Assembly: GCF_014698035.1 (NCBI RefSeq)
Contig: NZ_JACJSF010000034.1
Coordinates: 1-64,000 of the forward strand
Origin: Desmonostoc muscorum FACHB-395
GTDB taxonomy: Bacteria; Cyanobacteriota; Cyanobacteriia; Cyanobacteriales; Nostocaceae
Reading direction: 5' to 3'
DNA length: 64,000 bases
Part shown: in pieces, positions 53,172 to 62,365 of the stretch
Layout of the letters: the number at the start of each line of letters is the position of its first letter
How positions within the stretch are numbered: the stretch's first letter is position 1
Translations under genes and position numbers: made by a program
Notes under the pieces: model-generated
Databases searched by the model: none
What the model was told of the DNA's origin: nothing
What the model saw: only the letters and a program-made list of their open reading frames with translations

Positions 53172-53303
53172 ATGATGACAGATTTCTTGGCTGTTCTTCA
53201 AAAAATTATTACTACTGAAATTACTGAAGGCTCTGCTGTAAGTAATCTGGAAATTGAGGTGAAGTGTAACTTTCCAGAAAAAAACAACCTAATTTCACAG
53301 TAA
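53172..53303 (+). CDS. Possible micro-protein (43 aa)
   Basis: A short plus-strand frame (starts MMTDFLAVLQKIITTEITEG) between gshA and the propeptide-like gene. It looks amphipathic at the start, but no ribosome site or homologue is recognised. It may be chance. Confidence 0.2.
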   Translation: MMTDFLAVLQKIITTEITEGSAVSNLEIEVKCNFPEKNNLISQ

Positions 53304-53346
53304 ATGCAAAAAATTATCTGCGTAGTATAGGGTTAGAAAATGGTCA

Positions 53347-53646
53347 TTAAACACCCAACTTGCCTGTATTTATTCTCCTATTAACCAGACGCAATTGCTG
53401 CGATCGCTTCAAATATTTTACCCAAGGTTCCTCGGACAAGTGGGAAATTGCATTTAGTGACAGTGTTGCCGTAAATATATCTCTTCCACTAGTAACACCA
53501 CTGATGCCTAAATTTTCTAAAACAGCAGTTGCAGCAGAGTCTAAAATTGGTTCAGTATGGATGAAAACTTCTAAACTCGGTTCCTCTGGGTTTTGAACAT
53601 CATTGAGCGCTGTAGCAAGGGCAGCATCTAGCTTTTGAAAATCCAT
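53347..53646 (-). CDS. Propeptide-like protein, candidate protease inhibitor (99 aa)
   Basis: The C-terminal half parallels the prodomain of the subtilase encoded upstream (54043-55770): LSEEPWVKYLKRSQQLRL here against LSEEDVIQRIKPSRKLHL there, with a T-A-x-L strand before each. Both thus share an I9-like propeptide fold, though here there is no protease domain. Stand-alone propeptide homologues often inhibit their protease in trans. No signal peptide is seen. The two genes are co-oriented, separated by a decayed pentapeptide gene. The similarity is by eye only. Confidence 0.55.
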   Translation of the reverse strand: MDFQKLDAALATALNDVQNPEEPSLEVFIHTEPILDSAATAVLENLGISGVTSGRDIFTATLSLNAISHLSEEPWVKYLKRSQQLRLVNRRINTGKLGV

Positions 53647-53824
53647 AGAGCATTAAGTGGGTAAAAAGCAGGCAATTCTTAACCTATCGTATAGCTAAGG
53701 TATCAAACTTGCGAGTTTTTATTGCCTATCTCTGTATAGATTTAATGGGCGATTTCCTATGTCCAATTACAGATTAATTGCTGTTCTCTCTGGCTTTGAG
53801 GTTTATTGAGAGCCTAAATGCAGA

Positions 53825-53985
53825 TTAGGCTTGTATATTAATATTCCCTTTCTCAATGAAAGTACCACTCAAAATTGCTCCTTAAAAATCAGCATCCAAA
53901 GCAGTTATTCCGATTTAAATTGCCTCTGTTAAGTCAGCATTTTTAAATTAGCGCTGTTTAATTTAGTAGCCGTAGAATCTTCAAG
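53825..53985 (-). pseudogene. Decayed pentapeptide-repeat gene
   Basis: On the minus strand the sequence reads ATKLNSANLK, then, after a one-base frameshift, NADLTEAI-stop-IGITALDADF-stop-GAILSGTFIEKG, ending in TAA at 53825. The A(D/N)Lxx pattern is that of pentapeptide repeats, broken by a frameshift and two stops. It lies between the subtilase and the propeptide-like gene. Confidence 0.55.
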
Positions 53986-54042
53986 AGAAGCGATATATTT
54001 ATCGTGTTAAAGGTGTTAAATATATCGCATCTCTGAGGACAA

Positions 54043-55770
54043 TTACAGATTTAAAGCGTTAATCACTCCATAACCCCATTTCTCATCAAATGTCCCTGCG
54101 GGTTTTCCAGGAATTGCACTATTTTTACGTAGCAAGTCTTTCACAGCAGCCGGATCGAGATTGGGATCTCGCTGCAATAGTAATGCTACTAACCCACTAA
54201 CAAATGGTGTTGCCATACTCGTACCAGCCTGCACCACAAACTTGGAATTAATCATTGATGAGCGGTCAAAATTTGCATCGGCAGAAAGTGTGGAAATAAT
54301 CATTGCTCCTGGTGCTGCTACATCCGGCTTGTGTCCATCATTTCGGAGTGGGCCTTCACTACTGAATTCCGAAATAGTGTGCAATTCTAATCCCATTTCT
54401 CGCACTTGGTTATCAATATCTGTGTACTTGGTTTTAGTAGTATAGGCGGCAACTGTAATTGCACTGCTGGCGGCTCCTGGCGAACCAATTTTTAGCGCAT
54501 CTTTCACACTTTTACCTGTAAAAAACACTGATGAAGTGTCATCTAATGTCCATACATCTAAACGTGTGTCAGTTGCAGAACTGTTGCGAACTCGCAGTTG
54601 CCAAACACCTCCCATAACTGGCGAGGAGCCAATACCCCGGATTTGCACAAAGAAATTATGGTCGCCATTGGCTTTATCTGGCGCTGGTGTGGCTAATTGC
54701 ACCCTTGCATCTGGTAATTGGTAATCTTGTGCGGCATTACCGTCAGTAATTATTTTTTGGAAGGGGGTGACAAAACCGTTAGGACTCCGCACAGACACTT
54801 CTAATTCGCTGTCTTTGGAATACCAAGCATTTAACCAAACTATGCCTATTTGATTCAAAGGAACATTAAAGCGCATACCACGAGTGCGTCCACTGGGTAT
54901 TATCGCTTGTCCATGAATGTTATCGTTTCCTTCGTTACCCGCAGCACAGCAAACTATTCTTCCAGGGCCAGTTTCCGCGTCAATAACTTTGGATAAGGAA
55001 TCACTACCATCATGAGCATCAGCGTGTCCACCCAAGCTGAGATTCACCACGGCTGCGCGTCCTAACTCTCTAGCGATTCGGAAAATATAACGCACACCAT
55101 CAGCAATATGGGCATCTTGTAAATCTGACCTGACGACAATTAATTCTGCTTCTGGTGCGACACCACCATAGCTAGCATCGGCACCGGCGGCAATTCCAGC
55201 AACATGAGTACCATGACCGCCAGTATCCTGAGAAATTGTCAGTTGCGCTCCCGTAAATTCCGCCCCATAGCCGCCTTCGGTTACTCCTGGCCCTGGCAGT
55301 GTTTGATCCCAAATGTGTAAAATTCGTCCAGCAAAGGCGGGGTGTTTCGGATCAATGCCACTGTCTATAATGCCGATGATTACTCCTTTACCAGTCAGTC
55401 CAGTTTTGTTCTGGAACTCCGGGAGTTTGACTGCTTCCATTGCAGTGTCCATCCTCAAATGAAGTTTGCGTGATGGTTTGATGCGTTGGATAACGTCTTC
55501 TTCAGACAATACATCTAAACTTTCTATCGGTAAAAAAGCCGTCCGCACACTCCCAGAGTTTTGATTGACTTCAATGTTATATTGTGATAAATAACTCAAG
55601 TCTGCATCAGGATCGCAATAGATAAAAACGACGCTCTTTGTTGGCTTGACTGGGCTTTTGTGGGCAATGATGCCAAGCGATCGCTTGTGTGTAACTAAAG
55701 CTTTATCTCCCTCATTTTGATAGTCTTGAAATGCCAACAGTAGTCCGGGAGAAAGTTTTTCGTGTCTCAT
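54043..55770 (-). CDS. Subtilisin-family (S8) serine protease (575 aa)
   Basis: The catalytic triad is intact: Asp in IGIIDSGIDPKHPAFAG, His in GGHGTHVAGIAAG and Ser in VQAGTSMATPFVSG; the oxyanion Asn lies in CCAAGNEGND. The first 120 residues form an I9-like prodomain. About 130 residues (around PNGFVTPFQKIITDG) are inserted before the Ser block, as in larger subtilases. There is no classical signal peptide, so location is uncertain. The co-oriented propeptide-like gene downstream may encode its inhibitor. Confidence 0.92.
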   Translation of the reverse strand: MRHEKLSPGLLLAFQDYQNEGDKALVTHKRSLGIIAHKSPVKPTKSVVFIYCDPDADLSYLSQYNIEVNQNSGSVRTAFLPIESLDVLSEEDVIQRIKPSRKLHLRMDTAMEAVKLPEFQNKTGLTGKGVIIGIIDSGIDPKHPAFAGRILHIWDQTLPGPGVTEGGYGAEFTGAQLTISQDTGGHGTHVAGIAAGADASYGGVAPEAELIVVRSDLQDAHIADGVRYIFRIARELGRAAVVNLSLGGHADAHDGSDSLSKVIDAETGPGRIVCCAAGNEGNDNIHGQAIIPSGRTRGMRFNVPLNQIGIVWLNAWYSKDSELEVSVRSPNGFVTPFQKIITDGNAAQDYQLPDARVQLATPAPDKANGDHNFFVQIRGIGSSPVMGGVWQLRVRNSSATDTRLDVWTLDDTSSVFFTGKSVKDALKIGSPGAASSAITVAAYTTKTKYTDIDNQVREMGLELHTISEFSSEGPLRNDGHKPDVAAPGAMIISTLSADANFDRSSMINSKFVVQAGTSMATPFVSGLVALLLQRDPNLDPAAVKDLLRKNSAIPGKPAGTFDEKWGYGVINALNL

Positions 55771-56436
55771 TTTTACCTCAAATTCAATTTATTGAGTGAA
55801 AGCAAAGTAGTTTATTAGCATAAGTCGCTCTGGCATTAATGCAGACTATGCAGTTTTTTCGCCTTGATTATTTGATGCGACTATAGTTATCTATTTTTTA
55901 TAGATAACATCAAATAAGCTTAGGAGGCGGTAATTAATTCCTAAGACAATTGCTAATTCATAACTCATATTCCTGAATTATGTCTCCTAATAGTGAGTGA
56001 TTTTCTGTACTTGTAAGACATTTTTGAGCAGACGCATCTCAGAATTACCTAAGACTGAGCTAAGAGGTAATTTTTATGGAGCTATTAAACTAATCCACTA
56101 TCTGCCTAAATCATTACGGACAAAGTTAAAAAAATAAAATTAAGAATAATTAAGTAATAAATAAAAAAGATAAATTTAAGAAATTTTAAATACTAAAAAG
56201 TTGTATACTAATTTTTTTTGATTTCTGTGCGCGAAGCGCGATAGGCAATAAGCAAAAAGGCTCTTTGAATTGTACCTAGCTTCGCAAAAATCAAAGATGA
56301 GTCCTGTAGCTAAAATTGCTCAATTGGTATAAATTGTTAATGAATACTGACAAATTACAGATTCTCTATCATAAGTAAGAGCCATAAAGAAGCTAATATT
56401 TGCAACGATCGCTTCTGAACGTACAAAAAGTTATTC
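55771..56436. other. 666-bp AT-rich spacer
   Basis: Divergent promoters of the subtilase and GH13 genes should lie here. No gene is seen. A small palindrome, GCGCGAAGCGCG, lies near 56230, and a CGATCGC half-word at about 56406. Nothing else stands out. Confidence 0.4.
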
Positions 56437-57909
56437 ATGCAAATTCAAACACCAGATTGGGTAAAGCACGCTGTTTTCTACCAAATTTTCCCAGATCGCT
56501 TTGCCAGAAGCAAACAGCCGCGTAAACGACTGTTGCACGAAGCCCGTTGGGAAGATTGGGACGCTGTACCTACACTCCAAGGTTATAAAGGCGGGGATTT
56601 ATGGGGCATCATGGAGGATTTAGACTACATCCAGAATTTGGGGATTAACGCGATTTATTTTACACCCATCTTTCAATCCGCCAGTAATCACCGCTATCAT
56701 ACCCACGATTATTATCAAGTTGACCCGATGCTGGGGGGCAACGAGGCTTTTAAAGAATTGCTAGATGCAGCCCATCAACGGAATATCAAAGTTGTTCTGG
56801 ATGGGGTATTTAACCATTCCAGCCGTGGCTTTTTCTTTTTCCACGACGTTTTAGAAAATGGCCCGCATTCGCCTTGGGTGAATTGGTTCAAAATAGAAGG
56901 CTGGCCCCTTTCACCTTATAACGGTGAATTCCCTGCAAACTATGTGGGTTGGGCGGGAAATCGCGCCTTGCCAGAATTTAACCACGACAATCCAGAAGTA
57001 CGAGAATACATTATGGAAATTGCCGAATATTGGATTAAATTCGGCATCGATGGTTGGCGATTGGATGTACCATTTGAAATAAAAACTCCTGGTTTTTGGC
57101 AGGAATTCCGCGATCGCACTAAAGCCATAAATCCCGAAGCCTATATTGTGGGCGAAGTGTGGGGAGATTCCCGCCAGTGGTTGGATGGAACGCAATTTGA
57201 CGGCGTGATGAATTATCTCTTTGCTGGGCCGACAATTGCCTTTGCAGCTGGCGATCGCGTAGTCTTAGAACAAGTCCAAAGCCGCGACTATCAACCCTAC
57301 CCACCCTTATTTGCTGCCGAGTACGCCACCAAAATCCAAGAAGTACTGCAACTTTACCCTTGGGAAATTCAGCTAACTCAACTCAATTTGTTAGCAAGTC
57401 ACGATACAGCACGATTGATGACCATTGCAGGCGGTGATATAGCGAGTGTAGAATTATCAACTCTACTTTTACTCACCTTTCCCGGTGCCCCCAGTATTTA
57501 CTATGGTGATGAAGTTGGCTTACCTGGTGGCATAGATCCCGACTCACGGCGTGGCTTTCCTTTAGAAGCTAACTGGAATCAAGAAATCTTCAATACTCAT
57601 CATCAATTGATTGCCATCCGCCAAACATACCCAGCCTTGCGTACAGGTGATTACCGAGTCCTCTATGCTCAAGGACAACTTTATATCTTTGCACGAACTT
57701 TAGGCACAGAAGAATTGATAATTGCTATAAACGCTGGCACAAGTTCGGCAACTGCAAATGTAGATGTGGCTAGTTTGCATACTCAACCCAACAAGCTGTT
57801 ATATGGTACTGCTGAAGTTGAGTGGAATGGTGAAGAAGAAACTCAGCAATTATCATTAACTCTTCCCGCACGCAGTGGCTGCATTCTGGGAGTGGGGAGT
57901 AGGGAGTAG
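56437..57909 (+). CDS. GH13 alpha-glucan hydrolase, neopullulanase/cyclomaltodextrinase-like (490 aa)
   Basis: The (beta/alpha)8 amylase barrel is complete: region I VLDGVFNHSS, region II GWRLDVPFE (Asp nucleophile), region III IVGEVWGD (Glu acid) and region IV LLASHDTAR (His-Asp). It starts PDWVKHAVFYQIFPDRFARS, a hallmark of neopullulanase/cyclomaltodextrinase relatives, but the N-terminal starch-binding domain of those enzymes is missing. There is no signal peptide, so it should act on cytoplasmic malto-oligosaccharides or glycogen. A G-rich dispersed repeat follows the stop. Confidence 0.9.
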   Translation: MQIQTPDWVKHAVFYQIFPDRFARSKQPRKRLLHEARWEDWDAVPTLQGYKGGDLWGIMEDLDYIQNLGINAIYFTPIFQSASNHRYHTHDYYQVDPMLGGNEAFKELLDAAHQRNIKVVLDGVFNHSSRGFFFFHDVLENGPHSPWVNWFKIEGWPLSPYNGEFPANYVGWAGNRALPEFNHDNPEVREYIMEIAEYWIKFGIDGWRLDVPFEIKTPGFWQEFRDRTKAINPEAYIVGEVWGDSRQWLDGTQFDGVMNYLFAGPTIAFAAGDRVVLEQVQSRDYQPYPPLFAAEYATKIQEVLQLYPWEIQLTQLNLLASHDTARLMTIAGGDIASVELSTLLLLTFPGAPSIYYGDEVGLPGGIDPDSRRGFPLEANWNQEIFNTHHQLIAIRQTYPALRTGDYRVLYAQGQLYIFARTLGTEELIIAINAGTSSATANVDVASLHTQPNKLLYGTAEVEWNGEEETQQLSLTLPARSGCILGVGSRE

Positions 57910-57972
57910 GAGGATAAGGGAGCAGGGGAGGCAGGGGGAGAAAGAATAACTAATGCCCCATGCCCAATGCCC

Positions 57973-58392
57973 TTATTTTCCGGCAACCATTGCAGGCATC
58001 AAAACCTCATCAATAATATGGATCACGCCATTGTCTGTCAAAATGTCTGTTTTGATAACATTGGCGTTATTCACTTTAATTTTGCCATCAGCAGATTCAA
58101 TGGCTACAATTGACCCTTCAAGCGTCTGTGCCTCATTAATCTGTACCAAGTCATCAGACCGAACATCCCCACTAGCGACATGATATGCCACAATTTTCTG
58201 GAGCTTGGGAATGTCTTTTAGTAAGGAATCTAATGTTCCTTCTGGCAGCTTGGCAAAAGCTTCGTCAGTTGGTGCAAATAGTGTTAAAGAACCAGGACTC
58301 TTTAGAGTTTCTATGAGATTTGCAGCTTGAGCAGCTTTCACCAGGGTATTGAAGTTTCCCGCATTGATAGCAGTTTCCACAAGGTCAGCCAT
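57973..58392 (-). CDS. Fasciclin-domain protein (139 aa)
   Basis: A single FAS1 domain: LVETAINAGNFNTLVKAAQA, then LTLFAPTDEAFAKLP (first conserved box) and NGVIHIIDEVLMP (second box). There is no signal peptide, unlike many FAS1 proteins, matching the short cytoplasmic-type cyanobacterial versions. The role is unknown. Convergent with the GH13 gene across a repeat. Confidence 0.9.
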   Translation of the reverse strand: MADLVETAINAGNFNTLVKAAQAANLIETLKSPGSLTLFAPTDEAFAKLPEGTLDSLLKDIPKLQKIVAYHVASGDVRSDDLVQINEAQTLEGSIVAIESADGKIKVNNANVIKTDILTDNGVIHIIDEVLMPAMVAGK

Positions 58393-58551
58393 AAGGATGT
58401 GTGACTTTAGTCAGATAGTATTATAAGTAACTTATAAAATGACTAGAAGGCTCTTAGCCTCTATCAACAGAAAGGTTGCTGGCGATTAAATACAAGACAA
58501 CAGATTTATCAGTACTGCTACACTGGGGAATGACCCCAAGAACCACTGATT

Positions 58552-58788
58552 ATGCTAAAGCGTTCTAAGTTCGAGACAACTCAGTCTCAGATTATGCACC
58601 GAGCTGAGGAACTGATTAGTGCAGCCTCAAATCGTTACCGCATTACGGTTCAGGTGGCCAATCGTGCTAAACGTCGGCGTTATGAAGATTTTGAAAATAA
58701 CGAAGATGCGATGATGAAGCCAGTGCTAAGAGCAATTATCGAAATGTCCGATGAATTGACTCAACCAGAGATTATTGGCGAACTATAA
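58552..58788 (+). CDS. rpoZ: RNA polymerase omega subunit
   Basis: A 78-aa protein with [20 protein letters not shown] and [15 protein letters not shown], the cyanobacterial omega subunit that aids assembly of the beta' subunit and promoter recognition. Length and sequence are typical. The next gene follows after 23 bases, so they may be cotranscribed. Confidence 0.93.
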   Translation: MLKRSKFETTQSQIMHRAEELISAASNRYRITVQVANRAKRRRYEDFENNEDAMMKPVLRAIIEMSDELTQPEIIGEL

Positions 58789-58811
58789 AAAAAGGCTTTA
58801 GAGAAGGCAGG

Positions 58812-59420
58812 ATGAGCAAAAATCAATCGTTCATTCAACCCCGAATCAAGCCCTGGCAAACACTCACTGCCTTAATGGTAGTGGGTGTAATTGCTTTGAG
58901 TTCAGGGGCGGGAAAATCAATATACACAAGTTTGTTTAGTATCCAACCTGCTTATGCTCAGAGAATAACACCTAGTGATGTTTGGCAGTTGGTGTACCAG
59001 CAACTACCAGATTTACCACGAGAAAACAAGTATATCAGCAAAGAAAATGGGAAAGTTGCCGAAAACAGCACCTTGGCAAATCGCCTGATTAGATATCACA
59101 TTTATACCAAAGGGCGGGCCCCAGTTTATCGCTTAGATTGGAAGCTGACTTTAGCTGATTACCTGGGGGCGAATGAAATTATGTATGATACTACCTATCC
59201 AGGCTATGATTCACTACGGGAAAACCCTATGGAAGGCGATCGCAAAGCCATAACCCGTCTCACCCGCAGCCAGCGAGATGCCCTAGTGCAAGTCTTAGTC
59301 AACATATTTAATCCTACTTCCCAAAATACCCGATCTCCTAAACCGAATACCGCACCTAATCCTAGTAGATCAACTACCCCACAGCCACCCCAACGAGGAG
59401 GTGCTGAACTACTTAGATAG
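58812..59420 (+). CDS. Exported hypothetical protein (202 aa)
   Basis: A signal peptide or membrane anchor (TALMVVGVIALSSGAG, possible cleavage after QPAYA) precedes a conserved-looking domain with DVWQLVYQQLPDLPRENKYI and LDWKLTLADYLGANEIMYDT. The tail of about 40 residues is Pro/Thr/Arg-rich and disordered. I take it as a conserved cyanobacterial protein of unknown function. It lies 23 bases after rpoZ. Confidence 0.7.
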   Translation: MSKNQSFIQPRIKPWQTLTALMVVGVIALSSGAGKSIYTSLFSIQPAYAQRITPSDVWQLVYQQLPDLPRENKYISKENGKVAENSTLANRLIRYHIYTKGRAPVYRLDWKLTLADYLGANEIMYDTTYPGYDSLRENPMEGDRKAITRLTRSQRDALVQVLVNIFNPTSQNTRSPKPNTAPNPSRSTTPQPPQRGGAELLR

Positions 59421-59491
59421 TGGGAAATTTAGGAGTTATAAGTTGTAAATTCATAGCTCCTAACTTATAACTCCTCAGTTTTAACTAAAAT

Positions 59492-59857
59492 ATGGAACGC
59501 GTTGTAAAAACCGGATTTGGTTGGCGTATTGGCTGGAATCCCCATGCACCTGAATTTAAAGGTTTAGTCGGTACAGATGATTGGGCAATTGAGTTAACCG
59601 AAGCCGAGTTGAATGATTTTTGCCGTCTACTAGCACAGTTAGCTGACACCATGAAGCAACTCGCAACGGAATTAATGGAAGAGGAAAAAATTGCTTGTGA
59701 AGCCGAAAGCGATTTATTATGGATGGAAGTAGAAGGCTATCCTCATGATTACAGTCTGTGCTTTATTTTAAATACAGGACGATGTGTAGAGGGTAAATGG
59801 AGCGCTTCTGCTGTTCCAGATTTACTGCAAGCTGCTGGAATGCTTAAAGTTTTTTAA
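59492..59857 (+). CDS. DUF1818 protein (121 aa)
   Basis: TGFGWRIGWNPHAPEFKGLV and a C-terminal FILNTGRCVEGKWSASAVPD block identify DUF1818, a family of small cyanobacterial and plastid-lineage proteins without known function. Full length. A tRNA-Pro gene follows on the same strand. Confidence 0.85.
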   Translation: MERVVKTGFGWRIGWNPHAPEFKGLVGTDDWAIELTEAELNDFCRLLAQLADTMKQLATELMEEEKIACEAESDLLWMEVEGYPHDYSLCFILNTGRCVEGKWSASAVPDLLQAAGMLKVF

Positions 59858-59907
59858 ATGAACCTCTTGATTATCTAAGAGTTTTGCTATATGATGGTAA
59901 TTCTGAC

Positions 59908-59981
59908 CGGGGCGTAGCGCAGCTTGGTAGCGCGCCACTTTGGGGTAGTGGAGGTCGTGGGTTCGAATCCCGCCGCTCCGA
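59908..59981 (+). tRNA. tRNA-Pro (anticodon GGG)
   Basis: Cloverleaf: acceptor CGGGGCG/CGCTCCG with one G-U pair, D-arm GCGC-AGCTTGGTA-GCGC, anticodon stem CCACT/AGTGG with loop TTGGGGT (anticodon GGG), and T-arm GTGGG-TTCGAAT-CCCGC. The discriminator is A; CCA is not encoded. Confidence 0.96.
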
Positions 59982-60123
59982 TTGATGATAAGCCATGCCT
60001 GCTAGTCTTTTAAAAGATTGGCAGGTTTTTCAATAAAGTCTGCAAGGCGATCGAAAAATCTCCAACTACAACTCATTGGTTGGTTAAGCGTCAGCATTCT
60101 ATGGACTTGGTGAAAGAATCCTG

Positions 60124-60149
60124 TACAGACGCGATTAATCGCGTCTGTA
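60124..60149. repeat. Perfect 26-bp palindrome around GCGATTAATCGC
   Basis: Same core as 28347-28370, with outer bases changed in a compensated way. It lies 15 bases past the stop of the M50 protease gene (minus strand) and could end its transcript. Confidence 0.85.
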
Positions 60150-60163
60150 TTGCTAACTCAGCA

Positions 60164-61645
60164 CTATCCTATTCCCAAACGCCCAGCCAAGCCGGGAGTT
60201 AGAGGTAAGAGTGTAGTTATCATTAAGAATAGAGCCAAAAGCCCCAAAGCGGCTCTAGCATCATCAGGTTCAGTGATTTCATTCAAACTGGGGCGTTCTT
60301 GATCTCGTTGCAAGAAGAAAATCACGATCGCCCAGTACATGGCAAGAGTATTACCGAGAGATACTAGTGCCAGTAAAATTAAAGTTGCGATCGTTGCGCG
60401 TCCTGCGGTTTTGCGTCCATAAATCGCCTGAACAATGCGCCCACCATCTAGTTGTCCTGCGGGCATTAAGTTCAAAGCGGTGATAATTAACCCCAACCAA
60501 CCAATTATCACTAGGGGATGAACACTTACCAAAGATGACTGCAACGCCGAACCCAAGACAACTCGCGCCAAACTTCCTACCAAAATCGACCCTTGGAAAA
60601 ACTGATTGGGCAATTGAAATAAACTACCTGGGTGAGAAAGTAGTAAGCCTGTCACCAGCATTAACAAGGAAACGATACCACCTGCGGCTGGCCCTGCCAA
60701 GGCAATATCAAATAATACCTTGCGGTTGGGTAACAAAGATTCAAAGCGGGTAATTGCCCCAAAGGAACCAATTTGCACTGCGGGTAGAAAGAAAGGCAAG
60801 CTAAGACGGATTTGGTGGCGTTTAGCAAGTAACCAATGACCAATTTCGTGAGCTACTAAAATCGCAAATATCCCAGCACCTATGGGCAAAGCTTCTTGAA
60901 ATCGCCCTGGATTGCCAAAGAAATCAAAATTCAGCAGTAATCCCGCAGCTTCTAGATTTGTGGCAATGGTTGCTATTAACAAAATACCTGCAAAAGCTTT
61001 TTGCGATCGCAACATCGGCTTGGGATCATTGCGACTGGGTAAAACAATTACCACTGGTTTGCCGTCTGTATTTTCTACTAAAAACAGGCGATATTGCTCA
61101 CCAAGGCGTTGCTGCAAACTTGCAGTTAGACGGTTGTGAGTTTCTTCTGGTTCTCCCCGTAAATTGCCTTTGAAAATAGCTCCATCTTGATAGGCAATGG
61201 TTTCTGTGGCAAAAAACGTATCGATACCAAAGATACCTTTAATTGCATTCAAGTCCTCTTCTGGTATCGGCGGAATCTCTGGTTTCAGTTCTGCTAGTGT
61301 TGGTTGTGGGGAATTGGCTTCAAGTAAGGAATTAGCAGCGAGTCTTTCTGTGGCGCGTTGTTTGAGGATGGCATCTTGTCCAGCTGCGCGTAACTGTCTG
61401 CCCAAGTAGACGTACAATCCGGCGGATGTCACCACTAAGAACAATATACCCGCTATATTGATGTAAATCCCTGCGGCAAACAATCCAAAAAACAGGAGCC
61501 AGGGAGTCATCAACACCACCGACTGTAACCAGGCTAAGATTCCCAGTTTACCAAAAGGTCTGGCGCGATAAAAGCCCCAGCCCAAAATGCCTAAAGCTAC
61601 CAGTAGGATTGCCGCTAGGATAGAAGTTTCTGATAAAGTAAACAT
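60164..61645 (-). CDS. M50 site-2-protease-family metalloprotease, EGY1-like (493 aa)
   Basis: HEIGHWLLAKRH carries the zinc-binding HExxH and LNLMPAGQLDGGRI the third ligand Asp, both within membrane helices; six or more helices are visible. The N-terminal soluble part (IKGIFGIDTFFATETIAYQD, FKGNLRGEPEET) matches plant EGY1 and its cyanobacterial relatives, which cleave membrane proteins in thylakoids. ATG 61645 is chosen; the frame extends to 61735, and no start has an ideal ribosome site. Confidence 0.9.
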   Translation of the reverse strand: MFTLSETSILAAILLVALGILGWGFYRARPFGKLGILAWLQSVVLMTPWLLFFGLFAAGIYINIAGILFLVVTSAGLYVYLGRQLRAAGQDAILKQRATERLAANSLLEANSPQPTLAELKPEIPPIPEEDLNAIKGIFGIDTFFATETIAYQDGAIFKGNLRGEPEETHNRLTASLQQRLGEQYRLFLVENTDGKPVVIVLPSRNDPKPMLRSQKAFAGILLIATIATNLEAAGLLLNFDFFGNPGRFQEALPIGAGIFAILVAHEIGHWLLAKRHQIRLSLPFFLPAVQIGSFGAITRFESLLPNRKVLFDIALAGPAAGGIVSLLMLVTGLLLSHPGSLFQLPNQFFQGSILVGSLARVVLGSALQSSLVSVHPLVIIGWLGLIITALNLMPAGQLDGGRIVQAIYGRKTAGRATIATLILLALVSLGNTLAMYWAIVIFFLQRDQERPSLNEITEPDDARAALGLLALFLMITTLLPLTPGLAGRLGIG

Positions 61646-61790
61646 CTCCAAACCTTTGCTATTGAGACTAAGCCAGAACAAGTCCGGTATTGCAGATACA
61701 CTTATTAATGTATAACGCCGCCTGTCGTCTGCCAAAATTATGCGGTTTTGCGTAGGCGTAGCTCAACCCAGGCGAGGGGTAAAAAAGTTC

Positions 61791-61839
61791 GTAGTCAGGA
61801 CTTTAGTCCTAGATTTTTAAGCACTAAAGTGCTTACTAC
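61791..61839. repeat. Double-hairpin dispersed repeat
   Basis: AGGACTTTAGTCCT (61797-61810) and AAGCACTAAAGTGCTT (61819-61834) each fold on themselves. The unit is bounded by GTAGT/ACTAC. It is a REP-like repeat of the kind common in Nostoc genomes. Confidence 0.7.
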
Positions 61840-61875
61840 AAACCTATCAAAATTTTTGGGACAGACCACTAGGTT

Positions 61876-62082
61876 TTAACAAATCGCACTCCCACCTTCA
61901 ATGTACTCATAAGGTGGGGATAGGGAGCGGGCGGTGAGGATTGCATCTGGAATTGATTTAAAACTCAAGTAAAAACTTTCTTCAAGATGTATGACGAATC
62001 CCCAATTTTTCGGGTTATTATAGTGCGTATCTTGACCATCAATGCCACAAGCGAAAACCAAGCTAATAGGTATATGTCGCAA
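61876..62082 (-). CDS. Doubtful small protein (68 aa)
   Basis: A 68-codon frame (starts MRHIPISLVFACGIDGQDTH) with a mixed composition and a FYLSFKSIPDAI segment that looks protein-like. No family or good ribosome site. It lies between repeats. Confidence 0.25.
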   Translation of the reverse strand: MRHIPISLVFACGIDGQDTHYNNPKNWGFVIHLEESFYLSFKSIPDAILTARSLSPPYEYIEGGSAIC

Positions 62083-62223
62083 GAGAAAGATTTGGGTCTT
62101 GGGAACCAGGACTCCTGCCCTTGGAGGGAATGTCAGACTTTCTAGTACTACGAAGTCCTGGAGGCTATTCCCGACGAATTGGGAAGCTCAGACTTCAGCC
62201 CTAGGCAAGTCTGACTAGTTCAC
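62083..62223 (+). mobile_element. Possible right-end relic of an IS200/IS605-type element
   Basis: TCAGACTT (62188-62195) pairs with AAGTCTGA (62207-62214), and the hairpin is followed directly by CTAGTTCAC. A subterminal hairpin next to TAGTTCAC is what I recall at right ends of cyanobacterial IS200/IS605 (TnpB) elements. About 100 bp of upstream sequence (GGACTCCTGCCCTTGGAGGG) also looks like the tnpB 3' end / omega-RNA region. No tnpA or tnpB remains. Tentative. Confidence 0.35.
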
Positions 62224-62365
62224 AAAGTAATTCTTTTGTAGGATGGGTTACAGCTTTAGCCTAATGCACCTGATCAACCGGAAAAGAGAGCGATCGCATC
62301 ATATATCAATCGCTCTATTGCCCAATAATTAATTTGCCTAAACTCTATATGAGCGAAGTAGTATT

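Noticed and set aside
40015-57909. Glycogen metabolism operon
   Set aside because: glgC, the debranching enzyme and the GH13 enzyme are far apart with unrelated genes between them.
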